The position numbers and the translations under genes are program-made. The notes under the pieces were generated by a model. The model did no database searches, was not told where the DNA came from, and saw only the letters and a list, made by a program, of their open reading frames with translations. A stretch of DNA of 64,000 bases from Candidatus Methanoperedens sp. (lineage in GTDB: Archaea; Halobacteriota; Methanosarcinia; Methanosarcinales; Methanoperedenaceae), in contig JAPZAS010000021.1 of the NCBI GenBank assembly GCA_027460525.1, forward strand, positions 1-64,000. The letters are read 5' to 3'. Below, piece after piece: positions 43,931 through 53,295 of this stretch. How positions within the stretch are numbered: the first letter of the stretch is position 1; every line of letters starts with the position of its first letter.

Positions 43931-45154
43931 ATGGATGCTCATGAGCGGCATGCGCTGCCGGAGGGGTGGGAATGGAAGAGGCTGGAGGATGTGGCAACCG
44001 TTGGCGCAGGAAATAGCGCGCCTCAAGGTGATGAATTTTTTGTTGACGGCGAATATCCTTTTGTTAGAACGCAAGATGTAGGCAGGGAAAAAGCTACGAT
44101 TTGTTTGATTAATACAACAGACAGGATAAACGAACTTGCCGTAAAAGAGTTTAACCTAAAGCTATGGCCTGCCAAAACGCTTCTTATTCCGAAAAGTGGG
44201 GAATCGACATTCTTGAACCGTCGTGCACTTTTAGGCGTACCGTCATTTGTCTCTTCTCATTTGGCAACAGTAATCGCATGCAATAATTTAGCACCAGAGT
44301 ATCTGTATTTCTGGTCTTTGACTGTTGATGCCAAGAAACTGACTCATGATATCAACTATCCTTCGCTCAGGCTTTCAGAGCTCGAATCTGCTAAAATCCC
44401 CCTCCCCCCTCTCCCAACCCAGCGCCGCATCGTGTCAATCCTTGAGAAAGCCGAGGAGACTACGAGGCTGCGGGCGCAGGCGGATGAGCTTACGGACAGG
44501 CTGCTGCAGAGCGTGTTTCTGGAGATGTTCGGGGACCCGGTGAAGAATTCAATGGGGTGGGAAATTAAAAAGATAGGTAATGTGGCAGAGCATGTTTCCA
44601 GTGGTTCAACGCCAAAAGGTGGTCAAGAAGTTTATCAAGATAATGGGATTCTCTTTATACGAAGCCAAAATGTACATATGAATAAGCTTATTTTAGAGGA
44701 TATAGCGTTCATTTCAGAAGAAATTCATAATGCCATGAAAAGGACATGGGTAAAGAATGGGGATGTTCTTATTAATATTACAGGTGCTTCCATTGGCAGA
44801 GTGACTTGGTTTTCAGGTGAAGATAACTCTGCGAATGTAAATCAGCACGTTTGTATTATTCGACCTGAAAAAAATTCAATACAAACTGAATTCTTATCAT
44901 ATCAGATTTCAATGCCGCATTATCAAAAGAATATAATAGCAAAACAATCAGGTGCAACAAGACAGGCTTTTAATTATTCGCAGATTAAAGATTTTGATAT
45001 TATTGTCCCTCCCATCCCTCTCCAGCAAAAATTTGCCCGCATCGTCGAGAAGGTCGAATCCATGCGCCAAAATCAAAAGCAATCCTACCAACAAATCGAC
45101 TCCCTTTTTAACACGCTTATGCAAAAAGCATTCATGGGGGAGTTGGTAGCGTGA
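43931..45154 (+). CDS. hsdS: Type I restriction-modification specificity subunit
   Basis: 407 residues with the classic two-half design: target-recognition domain 1 (WKRLEDVATVGAGNSAP), a central conserved helix (PLPTQRRIVSILEKAEETTRLRAQ), target-recognition domain 2 (WEIKKIGNVAEHVSSGSTPKGG) and a C-terminal conserved helix (PIPLQQKFARIVEKVESMRQ). Each domain reads half of the bipartite target. The end overlaps the HEPN gene by four bases (GTGA). Confidence 0.95.
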   Translation: MDAHERHALPEGWEWKRLEDVATVGAGNSAPQGDEFFVDGEYPFVRTQDVGREKATICLINTTDRINELAVKEFNLKLWPAKTLLIPKSGESTFLNRRALLGVPSFVSSHLATVIACNNLAPEYLYFWSLTVDAKKLTHDINYPSLRLSELESAKIPLPPLPTQRRIVSILEKAEETTRLRAQADELTDRLLQSVFLEMFGDPVKNSMGWEIKKIGNVAEHVSSGSTPKGGQEVYQDNGILFIRSQNVHMNKLILEDIAFISEEIHNAMKRTWVKNGDVLINITGASIGRVTWFSGEDNSANVNQHVCIIRPEKNSIQTEFLSYQISMPHYQKNIIAKQSGATRQAFNYSQIKDFDIIVPPIPLQQKFARIVEKVESMRQNQKQSYQQIDSLFNTLMQKAFMGELVA

Positions 45155-45903
45155 CAGAAAAAAGGGAACCAAATCTTTGGGATTCATTCACTGCAGAATT
45201 CTGGGCAGAATTATTGGCTGAAGCAATTTCTGATACTTTAAAAACACCAATTCAGAATTTTAAATTTAACATCTTGAAAGCTAAGGCGTTACATGCAACC
45301 GCTATGGAAGTAAGTTATATTTGGGAAAAAATGTTAGAAAAAGTGACAGAAAGCAATGCTGAAATTGTCCTTGTTCTATATTATGTTTATACCGAGCAGG
45401 CGTTAGTCACGGCGGTAAGTGCATCAGAGGTTTATTTCAAAGACAGGCTAGCTTATGCGATTCAAAATGAGAAAAGATTATTAAAACGTTACTTGGATAA
45501 GGAAATCACGGTGAAGAGAATTTTAGATACAGACTTGAATCTATCCGAAGACATTGGAATTTTAATAGTTGAGAACCTGAACCTTCAAATTGAGGAAGTC
45601 CAGAAAGAATACAAAAGAGTGTTTTGTTTTGAACCGTTCACCAAAGACGAATTGAAAAGATTGAAAGAGATTCTCAAAATTCGAAATGTAATTGTTCACA
45701 AATCTGGAATCGTTGACCATTTGTTCGTTTCAGAAACTGAATTAGATTATCAAGTTGGGCAAAGACTCTTTTTTGAACGGGATGAAATACTGGAAATGAT
45801 TGATTTTATTGAAAATATTGTAACCAAAGTTGATTCGGAATTGAATGAGAAATTAAATGTGGAGGACGCATGCGACTCGCCCCTGAACTCAAATCCAAAA
45901 TAG
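45151..45903 (+). CDS. HEPN-domain protein nested in the hsd operon
   Basis: 250 residues, all helical. ASEVYFKDRLAYAI in the middle and RNVIVHKSG with Arg178-x4-His183 give the Rx4-6H signature of HEPN RNases, most like the RiboL-PSP-HEPN type. The GTG start overlaps the hsdS stop, and the 3' end overlaps hsdM by 34 bases, so it is made together with the methylase subunits. HEPN proteins are often RNA-cleaving effectors in defence and toxin systems. The HEPN reading is from motif and helicity only. Confidence 0.65.
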   Translation: MTEKREPNLWDSFTAEFWAELLAEAISDTLKTPIQNFKFNILKAKALHATAMEVSYIWEKMLEKVTESNAEIVLVLYYVYTEQALVTAVSASEVYFKDRLAYAIQNEKRLLKRYLDKEITVKRILDTDLNLSEDIGILIVENLNLQIEEVQKEYKRVFCFEPFTKDELKRLKEILKIRNVIVHKSGIVDHLFVSETELDYQVGQRLFFERDEILEMIDFIENIVTKVDSELNEKLNVEDACDSPLNSNPK

Positions 45904-47378
45904 ACGCCCTCTGGGACAAGTTTTGGAGCGGCGGCTTGTCAAACCCGCTCTCAGCCATCGAGCAGATGTCATACCTGATTTTCATGAAGCGCCTTGAGGA
46001 TATGGACGCGGCAGAGCAGAAAAAGGCGCAGGCTAAGAAGCAGCCCTTTAAATCCGTTTTCGAAGGTCATGAGGATTGCAGGTGGTCGAGCTGGAAGCAC
46101 TATCCGGCTGAAAAGATGCTCATCCATGTGAGGGACGTTGTGTTTCCCTTTATCAAGAACATACACGATGGAGAAAAAACGCTCTTCTCAGAGCACATGA
46201 AGGACGCGGTTTTTATCATCCCCAAGCCCTCGCTTCTTCAGGAAGCGGTTTCCATTCTCGATGACCTGAATATAACAGCGCAGAACAGGGATACGCAGGG
46301 GGACATCTACGAGTACCTCCTCAGCGAGCTTAAGATAGCAGGCAAGAACGGTCAGTTCAGGACGCCAAGACATATAATCGGTATGATTGTGGAGCTTGTG
46401 GACCCCGATATCGGGGACAGGATATGCGACCCTGCATGCGGAACGGCAGGTTTCCTTATCAACGCCTACGAGTACATAATCAGGAAGCATACAAGCCCTG
46501 ATATGGTTCAGGAGGACGATGAAGGGAAATATTATGGGCTGTATGGTGATAAAATAACAGACAAGAACGCATGGACGCTGTTATGGAGTTCTTTCTATGG
46601 ATATGACTTTGAGCCCACGATGGTAAGAATATCCCTCATGAATATGGTGCTTCACGGCATTGCGACTCCTAATATCGAAATGACCGACACCCTATCCAAG
46701 GGATTCACGGAGGAGAACGAATATACGGTAGTGCTTGCCAATCCGCCTTTTAAAGGAAGCATCGACAAGGGCGATATAAACGACCATTTGACAGTCGGCA
46801 CGACAAAGACCGAACTTCTCTTTGTTGAGAGGATGATGAACCTTCTTCAGATTGGAGGAAAATGCGGCGTCATCGTGCCTGATGGGGTGCTGTTCGGGAC
46901 TTCAAATGCGCATAAAAAACTGCGACAGATCCTGCTTGAAAAATGCCAACTTGAAGCTGTAATATCCATGCCTTCCGGGGTTTTCAAGCCGTATGCAGGG
47001 GTTTCAACTGCGGTTCTGGTTTTCATAAAAGGGGATAAGACAGAGAAGGTCTGGTTCTATGATATGGAAGCAGATGGTTATTCGCTGGACGATAAGAGGA
47101 ATTTCATCGATGGGAAAGGAGACCTACCAGATATCATCGAGAGATTCAGAAAGCGATATGAAGAGAACTCTGTGGACAGGAAAGGGAGGTGCTTCTTTGT
47201 TCCGGTTAGCGAGATTAAGGAAAATGGGTATGACCTCTCGATTTCAAAGTACAAAGAGATTGAGTACGAAGAAGTAGCCTATGAAAAACCAGAAGTTATA
47301 ATGGGGAAAATAGAAGGGTTAGAGGAACAGATAAAAGCTAATATTGCTGAATTGGAAATCATGTTGAAGCATGCTTAA
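45870..47378 (+). CDS. hsdM: Type I restriction-modification methyltransferase subunit
   Basis: 502 residues. The N-terminal helical domain (LSAIEQMSYLIFMKRLED) is followed by the SAM-binding DPACGTAGF at 187-195 and the adenine-methylase NPPF at 291-294. GGAGG is four bases upstream of the ATG, inside the HEPN gene. The order hsdR-S-HEPN-M is unusual, as hsdM normally precedes hsdS. Its last 20 bases overlap a convergent gene. Confidence 0.96.
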   Translation: MRLAPELKSKIDALWDKFWSGGLSNPLSAIEQMSYLIFMKRLEDMDAAEQKKAQAKKQPFKSVFEGHEDCRWSSWKHYPAEKMLIHVRDVVFPFIKNIHDGEKTLFSEHMKDAVFIIPKPSLLQEAVSILDDLNITAQNRDTQGDIYEYLLSELKIAGKNGQFRTPRHIIGMIVELVDPDIGDRICDPACGTAGFLINAYEYIIRKHTSPDMVQEDDEGKYYGLYGDKITDKNAWTLLWSSFYGYDFEPTMVRISLMNMVLHGIATPNIEMTDTLSKGFTEENEYTVVLANPPFKGSIDKGDINDHLTVGTTKTELLFVERMMNLLQIGGKCGVIVPDGVLFGTSNAHKKLRQILLEKCQLEAVISMPSGVFKPYAGVSTAVLVFIKGDKTEKVWFYDMEADGYSLDDKRNFIDGKGDLPDIIERFRKRYEENSVDRKGRCFFVPVSEIKENGYDLSISKYKEIEYEEVAYEKPEVIMGKIEGLEEQIKANIAELEIMLKHA

Positions 47379-47826
47379 TTTCCTCAATGCCCGCGCCGCC
47401 TTCCGCGTGCGCCGCCGCATACCTCTCCGTAATCAGCGCGCGCCTGAGCCTGAACAGCACCTTCTGCTTATCAAAACCATACTGCTCCGCAAGCGTCTTG
47501 ACAAGCCTCTTCTTTGAACCGCCTTTCAGGTTCATCTCAGCCATTACAGCGTCCACGAACTCCTTGCCCGGTTCGGCTTCTTTCTTGGCTTCAGCTTTTG
47601 CAGGCTCTGATTTTGCAGCTTCAGGTTTGACTTCAGGCTCTGTCTCTGTTTTAACTTCGGCTGTTGGCACCTCAGGCTTTACTCTGGCTACCTCTTTTAC
47701 TGCTTCGGCTTTCTGAACCTGCGACGGCGCTTTAACTGCCACAGCATTTTTCGCCTCTGGTTTTACAAGCCCTATCAGTGTTGCCTTCGCTGCTTCCTTA
47801 ACCGCTTTTTCTTCAGCCATTGCCAT
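47359..47826 (-). CDS. Ala/Lys/Glu/Pro-rich protein at the end of the Hdr operon
   Basis: About 155 residues. The first 85 are a low-complexity linker of Ala, Lys, Glu, Pro and Val (KPEVPTAEVKTETEPEVKPE). The last 65 form a compact domain (GKEFVDAVMAEMNLKGGSKK, then LAEQYGFDKQKVLFRLRRAL). Its start overlaps the stop of the FdhA-like gene (TGATG). It has no cofactor motif. Translational coupling suggests an assembly or tethering role for the Hdr complex; I do not recognise the family. Confidence 0.65.
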   Translation of the reverse strand: MAMAEEKAVKEAAKATLIGLVKPEAKNAVAVKAPSQVQKAEAVKEVARVKPEVPTAEVKTETEPEVKPEAAKSEPAKAEAKKEAEPGKEFVDAVMAEMNLKGGSKKRLVKTLAEQYGFDKQKVLFRLRRALITERYAAAHAEGGAGIEEIKHAST

Positions 47827-49295
47827 CACCTCGATACCTGAACAGGCGTAATAGTTCCTTTCTCTATCCCGAACTTCCTGCCTGTGAGCAGTACATTATC
47901 CTGCACAGGCGCCACTTTGAACTTCTTTTCAATCACGCTTCCATTTGACTTTATCTTGAGCGTCCCGCCTTTTAAGAGCTTGAGCGCCCTGACCGTATTC
48001 AGGTTCAGCTCCACGAAGTCGTTGTCGTCAGGCAAGCCGTACCACATGAACGGGTTGTACACGCTCACAAGCGCAGTTTTGGCTTCAGCCTGTTTCTGCG
48101 CAGCCTGTATCGCGCCGTAAGGCGGTCTTTCGTATTTCGGTATCGTGAATTCATCAACTGCAGCTATGCCGAGCGCCTTTTTCACGGATTCGTGAAGGGC
48201 ATCGTACTCGAACCTGGTGCCTGCAATAATTCCAAGCGCCTCAAGTCCGTTTGTCCCCGCGCCGCCCAGAGCCGCCGCCCGCCCCTCATTGTTGATGAGC
48301 GTGCCCTTCTTTTTGTAGAGAGGCTCGTGGGCTATCACGATGTTCGCTTTAGTTGTGAGCGCGCTTGCCCTGCCGGTCTGGACTATCAGGTTGGTGAGTT
48401 TCCCGAGCGTCTCCTGCGGGATTAACTCGCCCGGGTATGATTCAAGACAGAACAGTGTTTTTATCGTTCCTTTATTAATATCCTCAATAAGCTGCCCCAG
48501 CGACTTCTGTTTTGCATCCTTTGAAAGAATATACGCGCCCGTTGAATTTGCAAAAGGCTTAAGGAAAGTTATTCTTGCGCCATTGTTTTTCGCAAGAGAA
48601 AGTATGCTTTTAACCTGCTCCACATCAGAAAGCGGATGGAAATCAGAAATAACAAGCGAATCCTTTGTGAGCTGAAGTTTTGAAATATCAGAAGGTCTTA
48701 TATTCCCATCAGCCAAAGGCAAGTCCTTCCACCATACAGAGGTTATTTTTGCTCCTTTCTTTTTGGCTGAAAGCAGGCGCCTTACGATAAGTGGATACTG
48801 CTCGTAGGGGTCGATGAATAAAACAATATGTTTTGCTGCCTCGATTTCACCGTATGGTATTCCAACACTCAGGGTCTGGTAAGTATCCTTTGGAAGCGCT
48901 TCAAAATCAACGCCTGTGTATAATGTGCCGAAAGATTCAGCAAGTTTCCGGAACGCAAGGAGTTCCTCGCATGTGGTGTTGCCGAAGGAGAGAAAAGCCA
49001 CAGAACCTTTGCCGGCTGAAATCCTCTTGGCTGCCTCTTTAGTAGCTTCCTCAAAAGCTGTCTCCTTGCCATCTACAATAGACTTCACAGGCGTGTAGAG
49101 GCGTGGAAGGCTCATCCCGAACCTGCACAGCTTCCCTGCATTAGAAGGAGAGGATTTCCTGAAATCCACTTCGAGTCTTTCATTCTTTGATGAACCAAAT
49201 GTTATCTGTTCTTTTTTGACGGTTTCATCAAACTCGCGAATGTATAACCCGCAGCCGAAGTTGCATCCGGGGCAAATGGTCGAATAAACGTTCAT
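47826..49295 (-). CDS. Molybdopterin-oxidoreductase-like (FdhA/NuoG-type) iron-sulfur protein
   Basis: 489 residues. CPGCNFGC (Cys8, Cys11, Cys15) plus Cys57 bind a 4Fe-4S cluster as in formate dehydrogenase alpha. The core has FLSFGNTTCEELLAFRKLA, and NNEGRAAALGG resembles NuoG. I see no Cys or in-frame TGA (Sec) where FDH has its catalytic residue, and the residues after Cys57 are Arg-Phe instead of Leu-Lys. It is also shorter than FdhA. It therefore is probably an electron-transfer subunit. Separated by three bases from the FrhB/FdhB gene. Confidence 0.75.
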   Translation of the reverse strand: MNVYSTICPGCNFGCGLYIREFDETVKKEQITFGSSKNERLEVDFRKSSPSNAGKLCRFGMSLPRLYTPVKSIVDGKETAFEEATKEAAKRISAGKGSVAFLSFGNTTCEELLAFRKLAESFGTLYTGVDFEALPKDTYQTLSVGIPYGEIEAAKHIVLFIDPYEQYPLIVRRLLSAKKKGAKITSVWWKDLPLADGNIRPSDISKLQLTKDSLVISDFHPLSDVEQVKSILSLAKNNGARITFLKPFANSTGAYILSKDAKQKSLGQLIEDINKGTIKTLFCLESYPGELIPQETLGKLTNLIVQTGRASALTTKANIVIAHEPLYKKKGTLINNEGRAAALGGAGTNGLEALGIIAGTRFEYDALHESVKKALGIAAVDEFTIPKYERPPYGAIQAAQKQAEAKTALVSVYNPFMWYGLPDDNDFVELNLNTVRALKLLKGGTLKIKSNGSVIEKKFKVAPVQDNVLLTGRKFGIEKGTITPVQVSR

Positions 49296-49298
49296 AAC

Positions 49299-50450
49299 TC
49301 ATACCTCCAGCTTTGCTTCAAAGTATGGCGGTTTTCGCAAATCCATCCCGGGCTCGTACTTCAACTCCTCCTGCACAGGGTTTGCAATTCTCCTGTAAAG
49401 CCTCGTGAGCGGGATATCCACAGGGCACACGTCGCTGCACTGTCCGCATCCGATGCACGAGTCTGCAAGATGCAGAAATCGAACTAAATGATACATGGAC
49501 ATCCTGTAAGAGTCTCCACGCATGTGGAACTCGGTGCATTTTGAAACATCGCCGCACGAGCAGGTAGGGCACACAGCCTTGCATGCGCCGCAGTCTATGC
49601 AGTGCTCAAGCTCTTTCCTGAAATACTCAAGCCTGTTATCAACAGGAACGAACACTTTTTCCTTCCATTTCTTGCTCATGCCTTCCATGGCACTTTTTAT
49701 CTTAGCCCGCCCCGCAATCCCTTTCTCATCAGGTTTCTGAATTTGAATATATCCGGCATCAATGGCATTCTGCAGGAGCTTTGCGCCTTTATCTGAATTG
49801 ATTTCCACAAAGGTGGCTTTGCCTGCAAGCTCTCCTGTTACGCCCCAGTTCCCGCATGCAAGGTCGGCATTACTGGGTATCTTGATGGTGCAGTATCTGC
49901 AGCTCTCACGCCTTCCGTACCCTTTTTCCTCAAGCTCATCGATGGTAATGGCATGCTCTTTCCCATCCTTTGTCTCGAAGATGAGTTTTCCTTTTTCGAT
50001 TTCTTCCCCGTGCACGTCCTCTGGTTTGATCTTGTACATGACCTCAAGCATCTCTCGCGTCGTAACAGGATGCATCGATCCGCCGCAGTTCAATCCAACG
50101 ATATACGTGTTATCAAGGTTTACAGCGTTGCGCTTTGCCTGCTCGATGATCCCGCGCACATCGCATCCCTTCGCAGGAAGAGCGACTTTGAGGTTCCTAT
50201 TTGTGATGAGTTTTGCAAAGTTGCTCGGCACCGAATGTAAGGAGCCTGCGGAATTCAACACTTCATTCACATCAGAGGTTATTATAGGTACAGCCTCGAA
50301 CTCATTAACTTTCTTTAGCACAACAACGGCATCAACCAGCTTCTTTTCAAGCGCTGCTGCAAGCATTGATGTCACAAGACCTCCTGAGCCGCCGCGCTTC
50401 CTCACATCCTCTTTGGTTGACCAGCCCACGAACATCTCACCCTTCTGCAT
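49299..50450 (-). CDS. Coenzyme F420 dehydrogenase beta-type subunit (FrhB/FdhB/FpoF family)
   Basis: About 383 residues. RGGSGGLVTSMLAAALEKKLVDAVVVL is the FrhB/FdhB start, ALPAKGCDVRGIIEQAKRN and CRYCTIKIPSNADLACGNWGV the conserved core that binds FAD and a cluster, and the C-terminus adds two ferredoxin motifs (CIDCGACKAVCP, CIGCGQCSDVCP). The family exchanges hydride between F420 and FAD. The extra ferredoxin part would pass electrons to the neighbouring MvhD/HdrA. The ATG overlaps the MvhD stop (TGATG). Confidence 0.9.
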   Translation of the reverse strand: MQKGEMFVGWSTKEDVRKRGGSGGLVTSMLAAALEKKLVDAVVVLKKVNEFEAVPIITSDVNEVLNSAGSLHSVPSNFAKLITNRNLKVALPAKGCDVRGIIEQAKRNAVNLDNTYIVGLNCGGSMHPVTTREMLEVMYKIKPEDVHGEEIEKGKLIFETKDGKEHAITIDELEEKGYGRRESCRYCTIKIPSNADLACGNWGVTGELAGKATFVEINSDKGAKLLQNAIDAGYIQIQKPDEKGIAGRAKIKSAMEGMSKKWKEKVFVPVDNRLEYFRKELEHCIDCGACKAVCPTCSCGDVSKCTEFHMRGDSYRMSMYHLVRFLHLADSCIGCGQCSDVCPVDIPLTRLYRRIANPVQEELKYEPGMDLRKPPYFEAKLEV

Positions 50451-50902
50451 CAAACCACCCCCTCGGGCTTCAGGGGACTCGGTCCCAGCTTCTTAATCTG
50501 CTCTGTGACACCGCGGATGAAATTAGCAAACTTCTCTCCCTCGCTTGCCGATATCCAGTTAAGCTGCAGCCGTTCCTTTTCAAGTCCAAGCTCTCTGACC
50601 ACGTTTTCGAGGAACCTGTATTTGATCTTTGTCTTATCGTTTCCGTTGACATAGTGGCAGTCCCCTATGTGACAGCCTGTGACCAATACTGCGTCTGCCC
50701 CTTCAAGGAAGGCGTTGAACACATGCAGGGGGTCTATCCTTCCTGAACACATCACGCGGATTATCCTTGCCGTAGGCGGCTGCTGGAACCTCCCCATGCC
50801 AGCGCTGTCCGCGCCGCCGTAGGAACACCAGTTGCAGCAGAACGCCACAATCTTGGGCTCCCATCCGTTGCCAGCCTGCGCAGGCTTGGTTTCAGTGCTC
50901 AT
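50450..50902 (-). CDS. mvhD: MvhD-type hydrogenase/Hdr delta subunit (copy 2)
   Basis: 150 residues from MSTETKPAQ at 50902. IVAFCCNWCSYGGADSAG, MCSGRIDP and TGCHIGDCHY supply the cysteines of the MvhD [2Fe-2S] cluster. MvhD wires an electron donor to HdrA. It overlaps hdrA (copy 2) by four bases. About half identical to the copy at 52.9 kb, so hdrA-mvhD is a duplicated pair. Confidence 0.92.
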   Translation of the reverse strand: MSTETKPAQAGNGWEPKIVAFCCNWCSYGGADSAGMGRFQQPPTARIIRVMCSGRIDPLHVFNAFLEGADAVLVTGCHIGDCHYVNGNDKTKIKYRFLENVVRELGLEKERLQLNWISASEGEKFANFIRGVTEQIKKLGPSPLKPEGVV

Positions 50903-52881
50903 GCCGCTACCTCCCGGAACCTGAACACGTTCTTCACCTGCGCCAGAACTTGCGAGTTCTTGAAGTGGCTCTGCTCCAGTGCACCTGTTGGGCAGGCAGT
51001 GACGCATGTACCGCAGCCTTTACACAGCGCCTTCATCACATTTGCCCTGCCTTCTTTCTCATCCATCTTTATAGCCTGGAAAGGGCACATGGGTATGCAC
51101 ACGCCGCATCCCACGCATACATCAGGATTCACCACAGCGGTTATACCCTCGGTGATGGCTTTTTTATTTATAAGAAGAATCGTGGCGCGGCTTGCGCATG
51201 CACTCCCCTGCGAAACGGCATAGGGAATGTCCTTGGGACCTGATGCTGCGCCAGCCAGGAATACGCCGTCTATGGTAGTATCCACAGGTCTGAGCTTGGG
51301 GTGCGCTTCCATGAGCAGGCCGTCAGCCGCCTTTGATAATTTGAGGAGCTGCTGTATCTGGTTAATGCCCTCATGCGGGACAATGCCAGTTGCAAGAACC
51401 AGAAGATCAAATTCAAGATTCCTTATCTCATTGGCGAGTGTATCCTCGACCCGCACCTTGATATTCTTGGTAACAGGGTCTTCCTTCACGTCAACAGGTC
51501 TTCCGCGCAGGAACTTCACGCCCAGGTTTCGCGACCTGTTATAGCTCTCTTCATATCCCCGAAACGGTGTCCTGATATCGATATACATTATCGTCTGGTC
51601 TGTCTCCGGGCGCTTTTCCTTTAGAAGCTGCGCATTTTTTATGGTGACCATGCAACATACACCAGAGCAGTAAATATTAGTATTTTTATCGCGGGAGCCA
51701 ACGCAGTTCACGAATCCAACTCTTATGGGTTCTTTGCAATCCGAAGGTCTTACAACATGCCCGCCCGTGGGCCCTGCGGCATTGAGCAATCGTTCAAATT
51801 CCATGGCTGTTATGACATTATCGTATAAACCATAGCCATAGTCATGCCTTGGCTCAGGGTCGTAGGTCTTGAAACCCACTGCGCCGATGATGACGCCCAC
51901 ATTGATATCGCTGTAAGAGGTCTCCTGGTCATAATTAATCGCCTGGCTTGCGCATGCTTTGACGCAGGCTTTGCAGTTGATGCAGTTCTCCTTGTCCAGT
52001 ACTGCCCGCAACGGCACAGCCTGCGGGAACGGCACGTATATCGCCTTGCGTGTCCCGAATCCCTCGTTAAAATCATATGGAACTTCAACAGGGCAAACCT
52101 CGCTGCATTTGGCGCAGCCGGTGCATTTGGTAATATCGAGATGCCTTGGTTTATGCTCGATCTTGACGTTGAAGTTGCCGACATAACCATCCACTGCTTT
52201 TACCTCTGAATAGCTCATTATCTTGATATTCTTGTTCCTTGCCACTTCCACCATCTTGGGACCAAGTATGCAGATGGAGCAGTCGTTCGTGGGGAAGACT
52301 TTATCGAACCTCGCCATCCTGCCCCCGATGGATGGCTCCTTCTCAACGAGATAGACCTGGAATCCCATATCAGCAAGATCCAGCGCAGCCTGCATTCCCG
52401 CAACGCCGGCTCCAACAACAAGAGCCTTATCAGTCACAGGCACCTCGCTTGCCTGCAGGGGTTCAAGCAACTTTCCGCGCTCAATACCCATCCTTATGAG
52501 GTCTTTTGCCTTTTCGGTGGCTTTCTCCTTCTCCCACATGTGGATCCATGAGCAGTGATCCCTTATATTTACGAATTCAAGGAAGTACTGGTTCAAGCCC
52601 ATCTGCTCGATGCAAGCCCTGAATGTGGGCTCATGGGTCTTGGGAGAGCATGCAGCCACAACAACACGGTTGAGGTTGTGTTCTTTGATCTTTTGCTGTA
52701 TGTCAGCCTGACCTGAATCAGAGCATGTGAACTTATTTACGGATGTGACCTTTACCCCTGGCAAAGTGGATGCATACTCAACAACTGCCTTTGTATCCAC
52801 CACACCTCCGATATTCACGCCGCACTCGCATACAAAGACGCCCACCCGTTTTTCTTCCTGATTATCCTTTGCTTCGCTCAT
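50899..52881 (-). CDS. hdrA: Heterodisulfide reductase subunit A (copy 2)
   Basis: 660 residues, the usual complete HdrA. GVFVCECGVNIGGVVDT is the N-terminal domain, VVGAGVAGMQAALDLADMGFQVYLVEKEPSIGGRM binds the bifurcating FAD, and four ferredoxin motifs follow: CTGCAKCSEVCP, CINCKACVKAC, CVGCGVCIPMCP and CKGCGTCVTACP. HdrA splits electron pairs between ferredoxin and heterodisulfide. It abuts the upstream mvhD (one base) and overlaps the downstream one. Confidence 0.96.
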   Translation of the reverse strand: MSEAKDNQEEKRVGVFVCECGVNIGGVVDTKAVVEYASTLPGVKVTSVNKFTCSDSGQADIQQKIKEHNLNRVVVAACSPKTHEPTFRACIEQMGLNQYFLEFVNIRDHCSWIHMWEKEKATEKAKDLIRMGIERGKLLEPLQASEVPVTDKALVVGAGVAGMQAALDLADMGFQVYLVEKEPSIGGRMARFDKVFPTNDCSICILGPKMVEVARNKNIKIMSYSEVKAVDGYVGNFNVKIEHKPRHLDITKCTGCAKCSEVCPVEVPYDFNEGFGTRKAIYVPFPQAVPLRAVLDKENCINCKACVKACASQAINYDQETSYSDINVGVIIGAVGFKTYDPEPRHDYGYGLYDNVITAMEFERLLNAAGPTGGHVVRPSDCKEPIRVGFVNCVGSRDKNTNIYCSGVCCMVTIKNAQLLKEKRPETDQTIMYIDIRTPFRGYEESYNRSRNLGVKFLRGRPVDVKEDPVTKNIKVRVEDTLANEIRNLEFDLLVLATGIVPHEGINQIQQLLKLSKAADGLLMEAHPKLRPVDTTIDGVFLAGAASGPKDIPYAVSQGSACASRATILLINKKAITEGITAVVNPDVCVGCGVCIPMCPFQAIKMDEKEGRANVMKALCKGCGTCVTACPTGALEQSHFKNSQVLAQVKNVFRFREVAA

Positions 52882-53295
52882 CTATTTCACTTCCTTCACC
52901 GGGTTTTGACCCAATTTCTTAATCTCTTCTGTAAAATCTCGAATAACTTCTGAAAATCGCGCACCTTCACTTGCTGATATCCACTCAAGCCGGAGCCTCT
53001 TATCAAGCCCGAGCTTTGCAAGTGCTTTTTTAGTGTTATTAATCCTGACCTCTGCGTTCTTATTGCCGTCGATGTAATGGCAGTCCCCTATGTGGCAACC
53101 CGCAATCAGCACGCCGTCCGCACCGTCCTTCAGGGCTTTCAGGATAAATGCTGGTTCAACCCTGCTTGAACACATCACCCTCAAGACCTTAACGCTCGGC
53201 GGGTACTGGAAGCGGCTCACGCCTGCAAGGTCTGCGCCTGCGTATGAACACCAGTTGCAGCAGAATGCAAGTATGTTGGGTTCAAATTCGCTCAT
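52882..53295 (-). CDS. mvhD: MvhD-type hydrogenase/Hdr delta subunit (copy 1)
   Basis: 137 residues. ILAFCCNWCSYAGADLAG, MCSSRVEP and AGCHIGDCHY carry the [2Fe-2S] cysteines. It overlaps the double HdrA by four bases, so each HdrA in the operon has its own MvhD. Confidence 0.92.
   Translation of the reverse strand: MSEFEPNILAFCCNWCSYAGADLAGVSRFQYPPSVKVLRVMCSSRVEPAFILKALKDGADGVLIAGCHIGDCHYIDGNKNAEVRINNTKKALAKLGLDKRLRLEWISASEGARFSEVIRDFTEEIKKLGQNPVKEVK

Noticed and set aside
37812-47378. Whole island as a prophage or integrated plasmid
   Set aside because: No integrase, no phage structural gene and no tRNA attachment site; only restriction, toxin and Fic genes are present.
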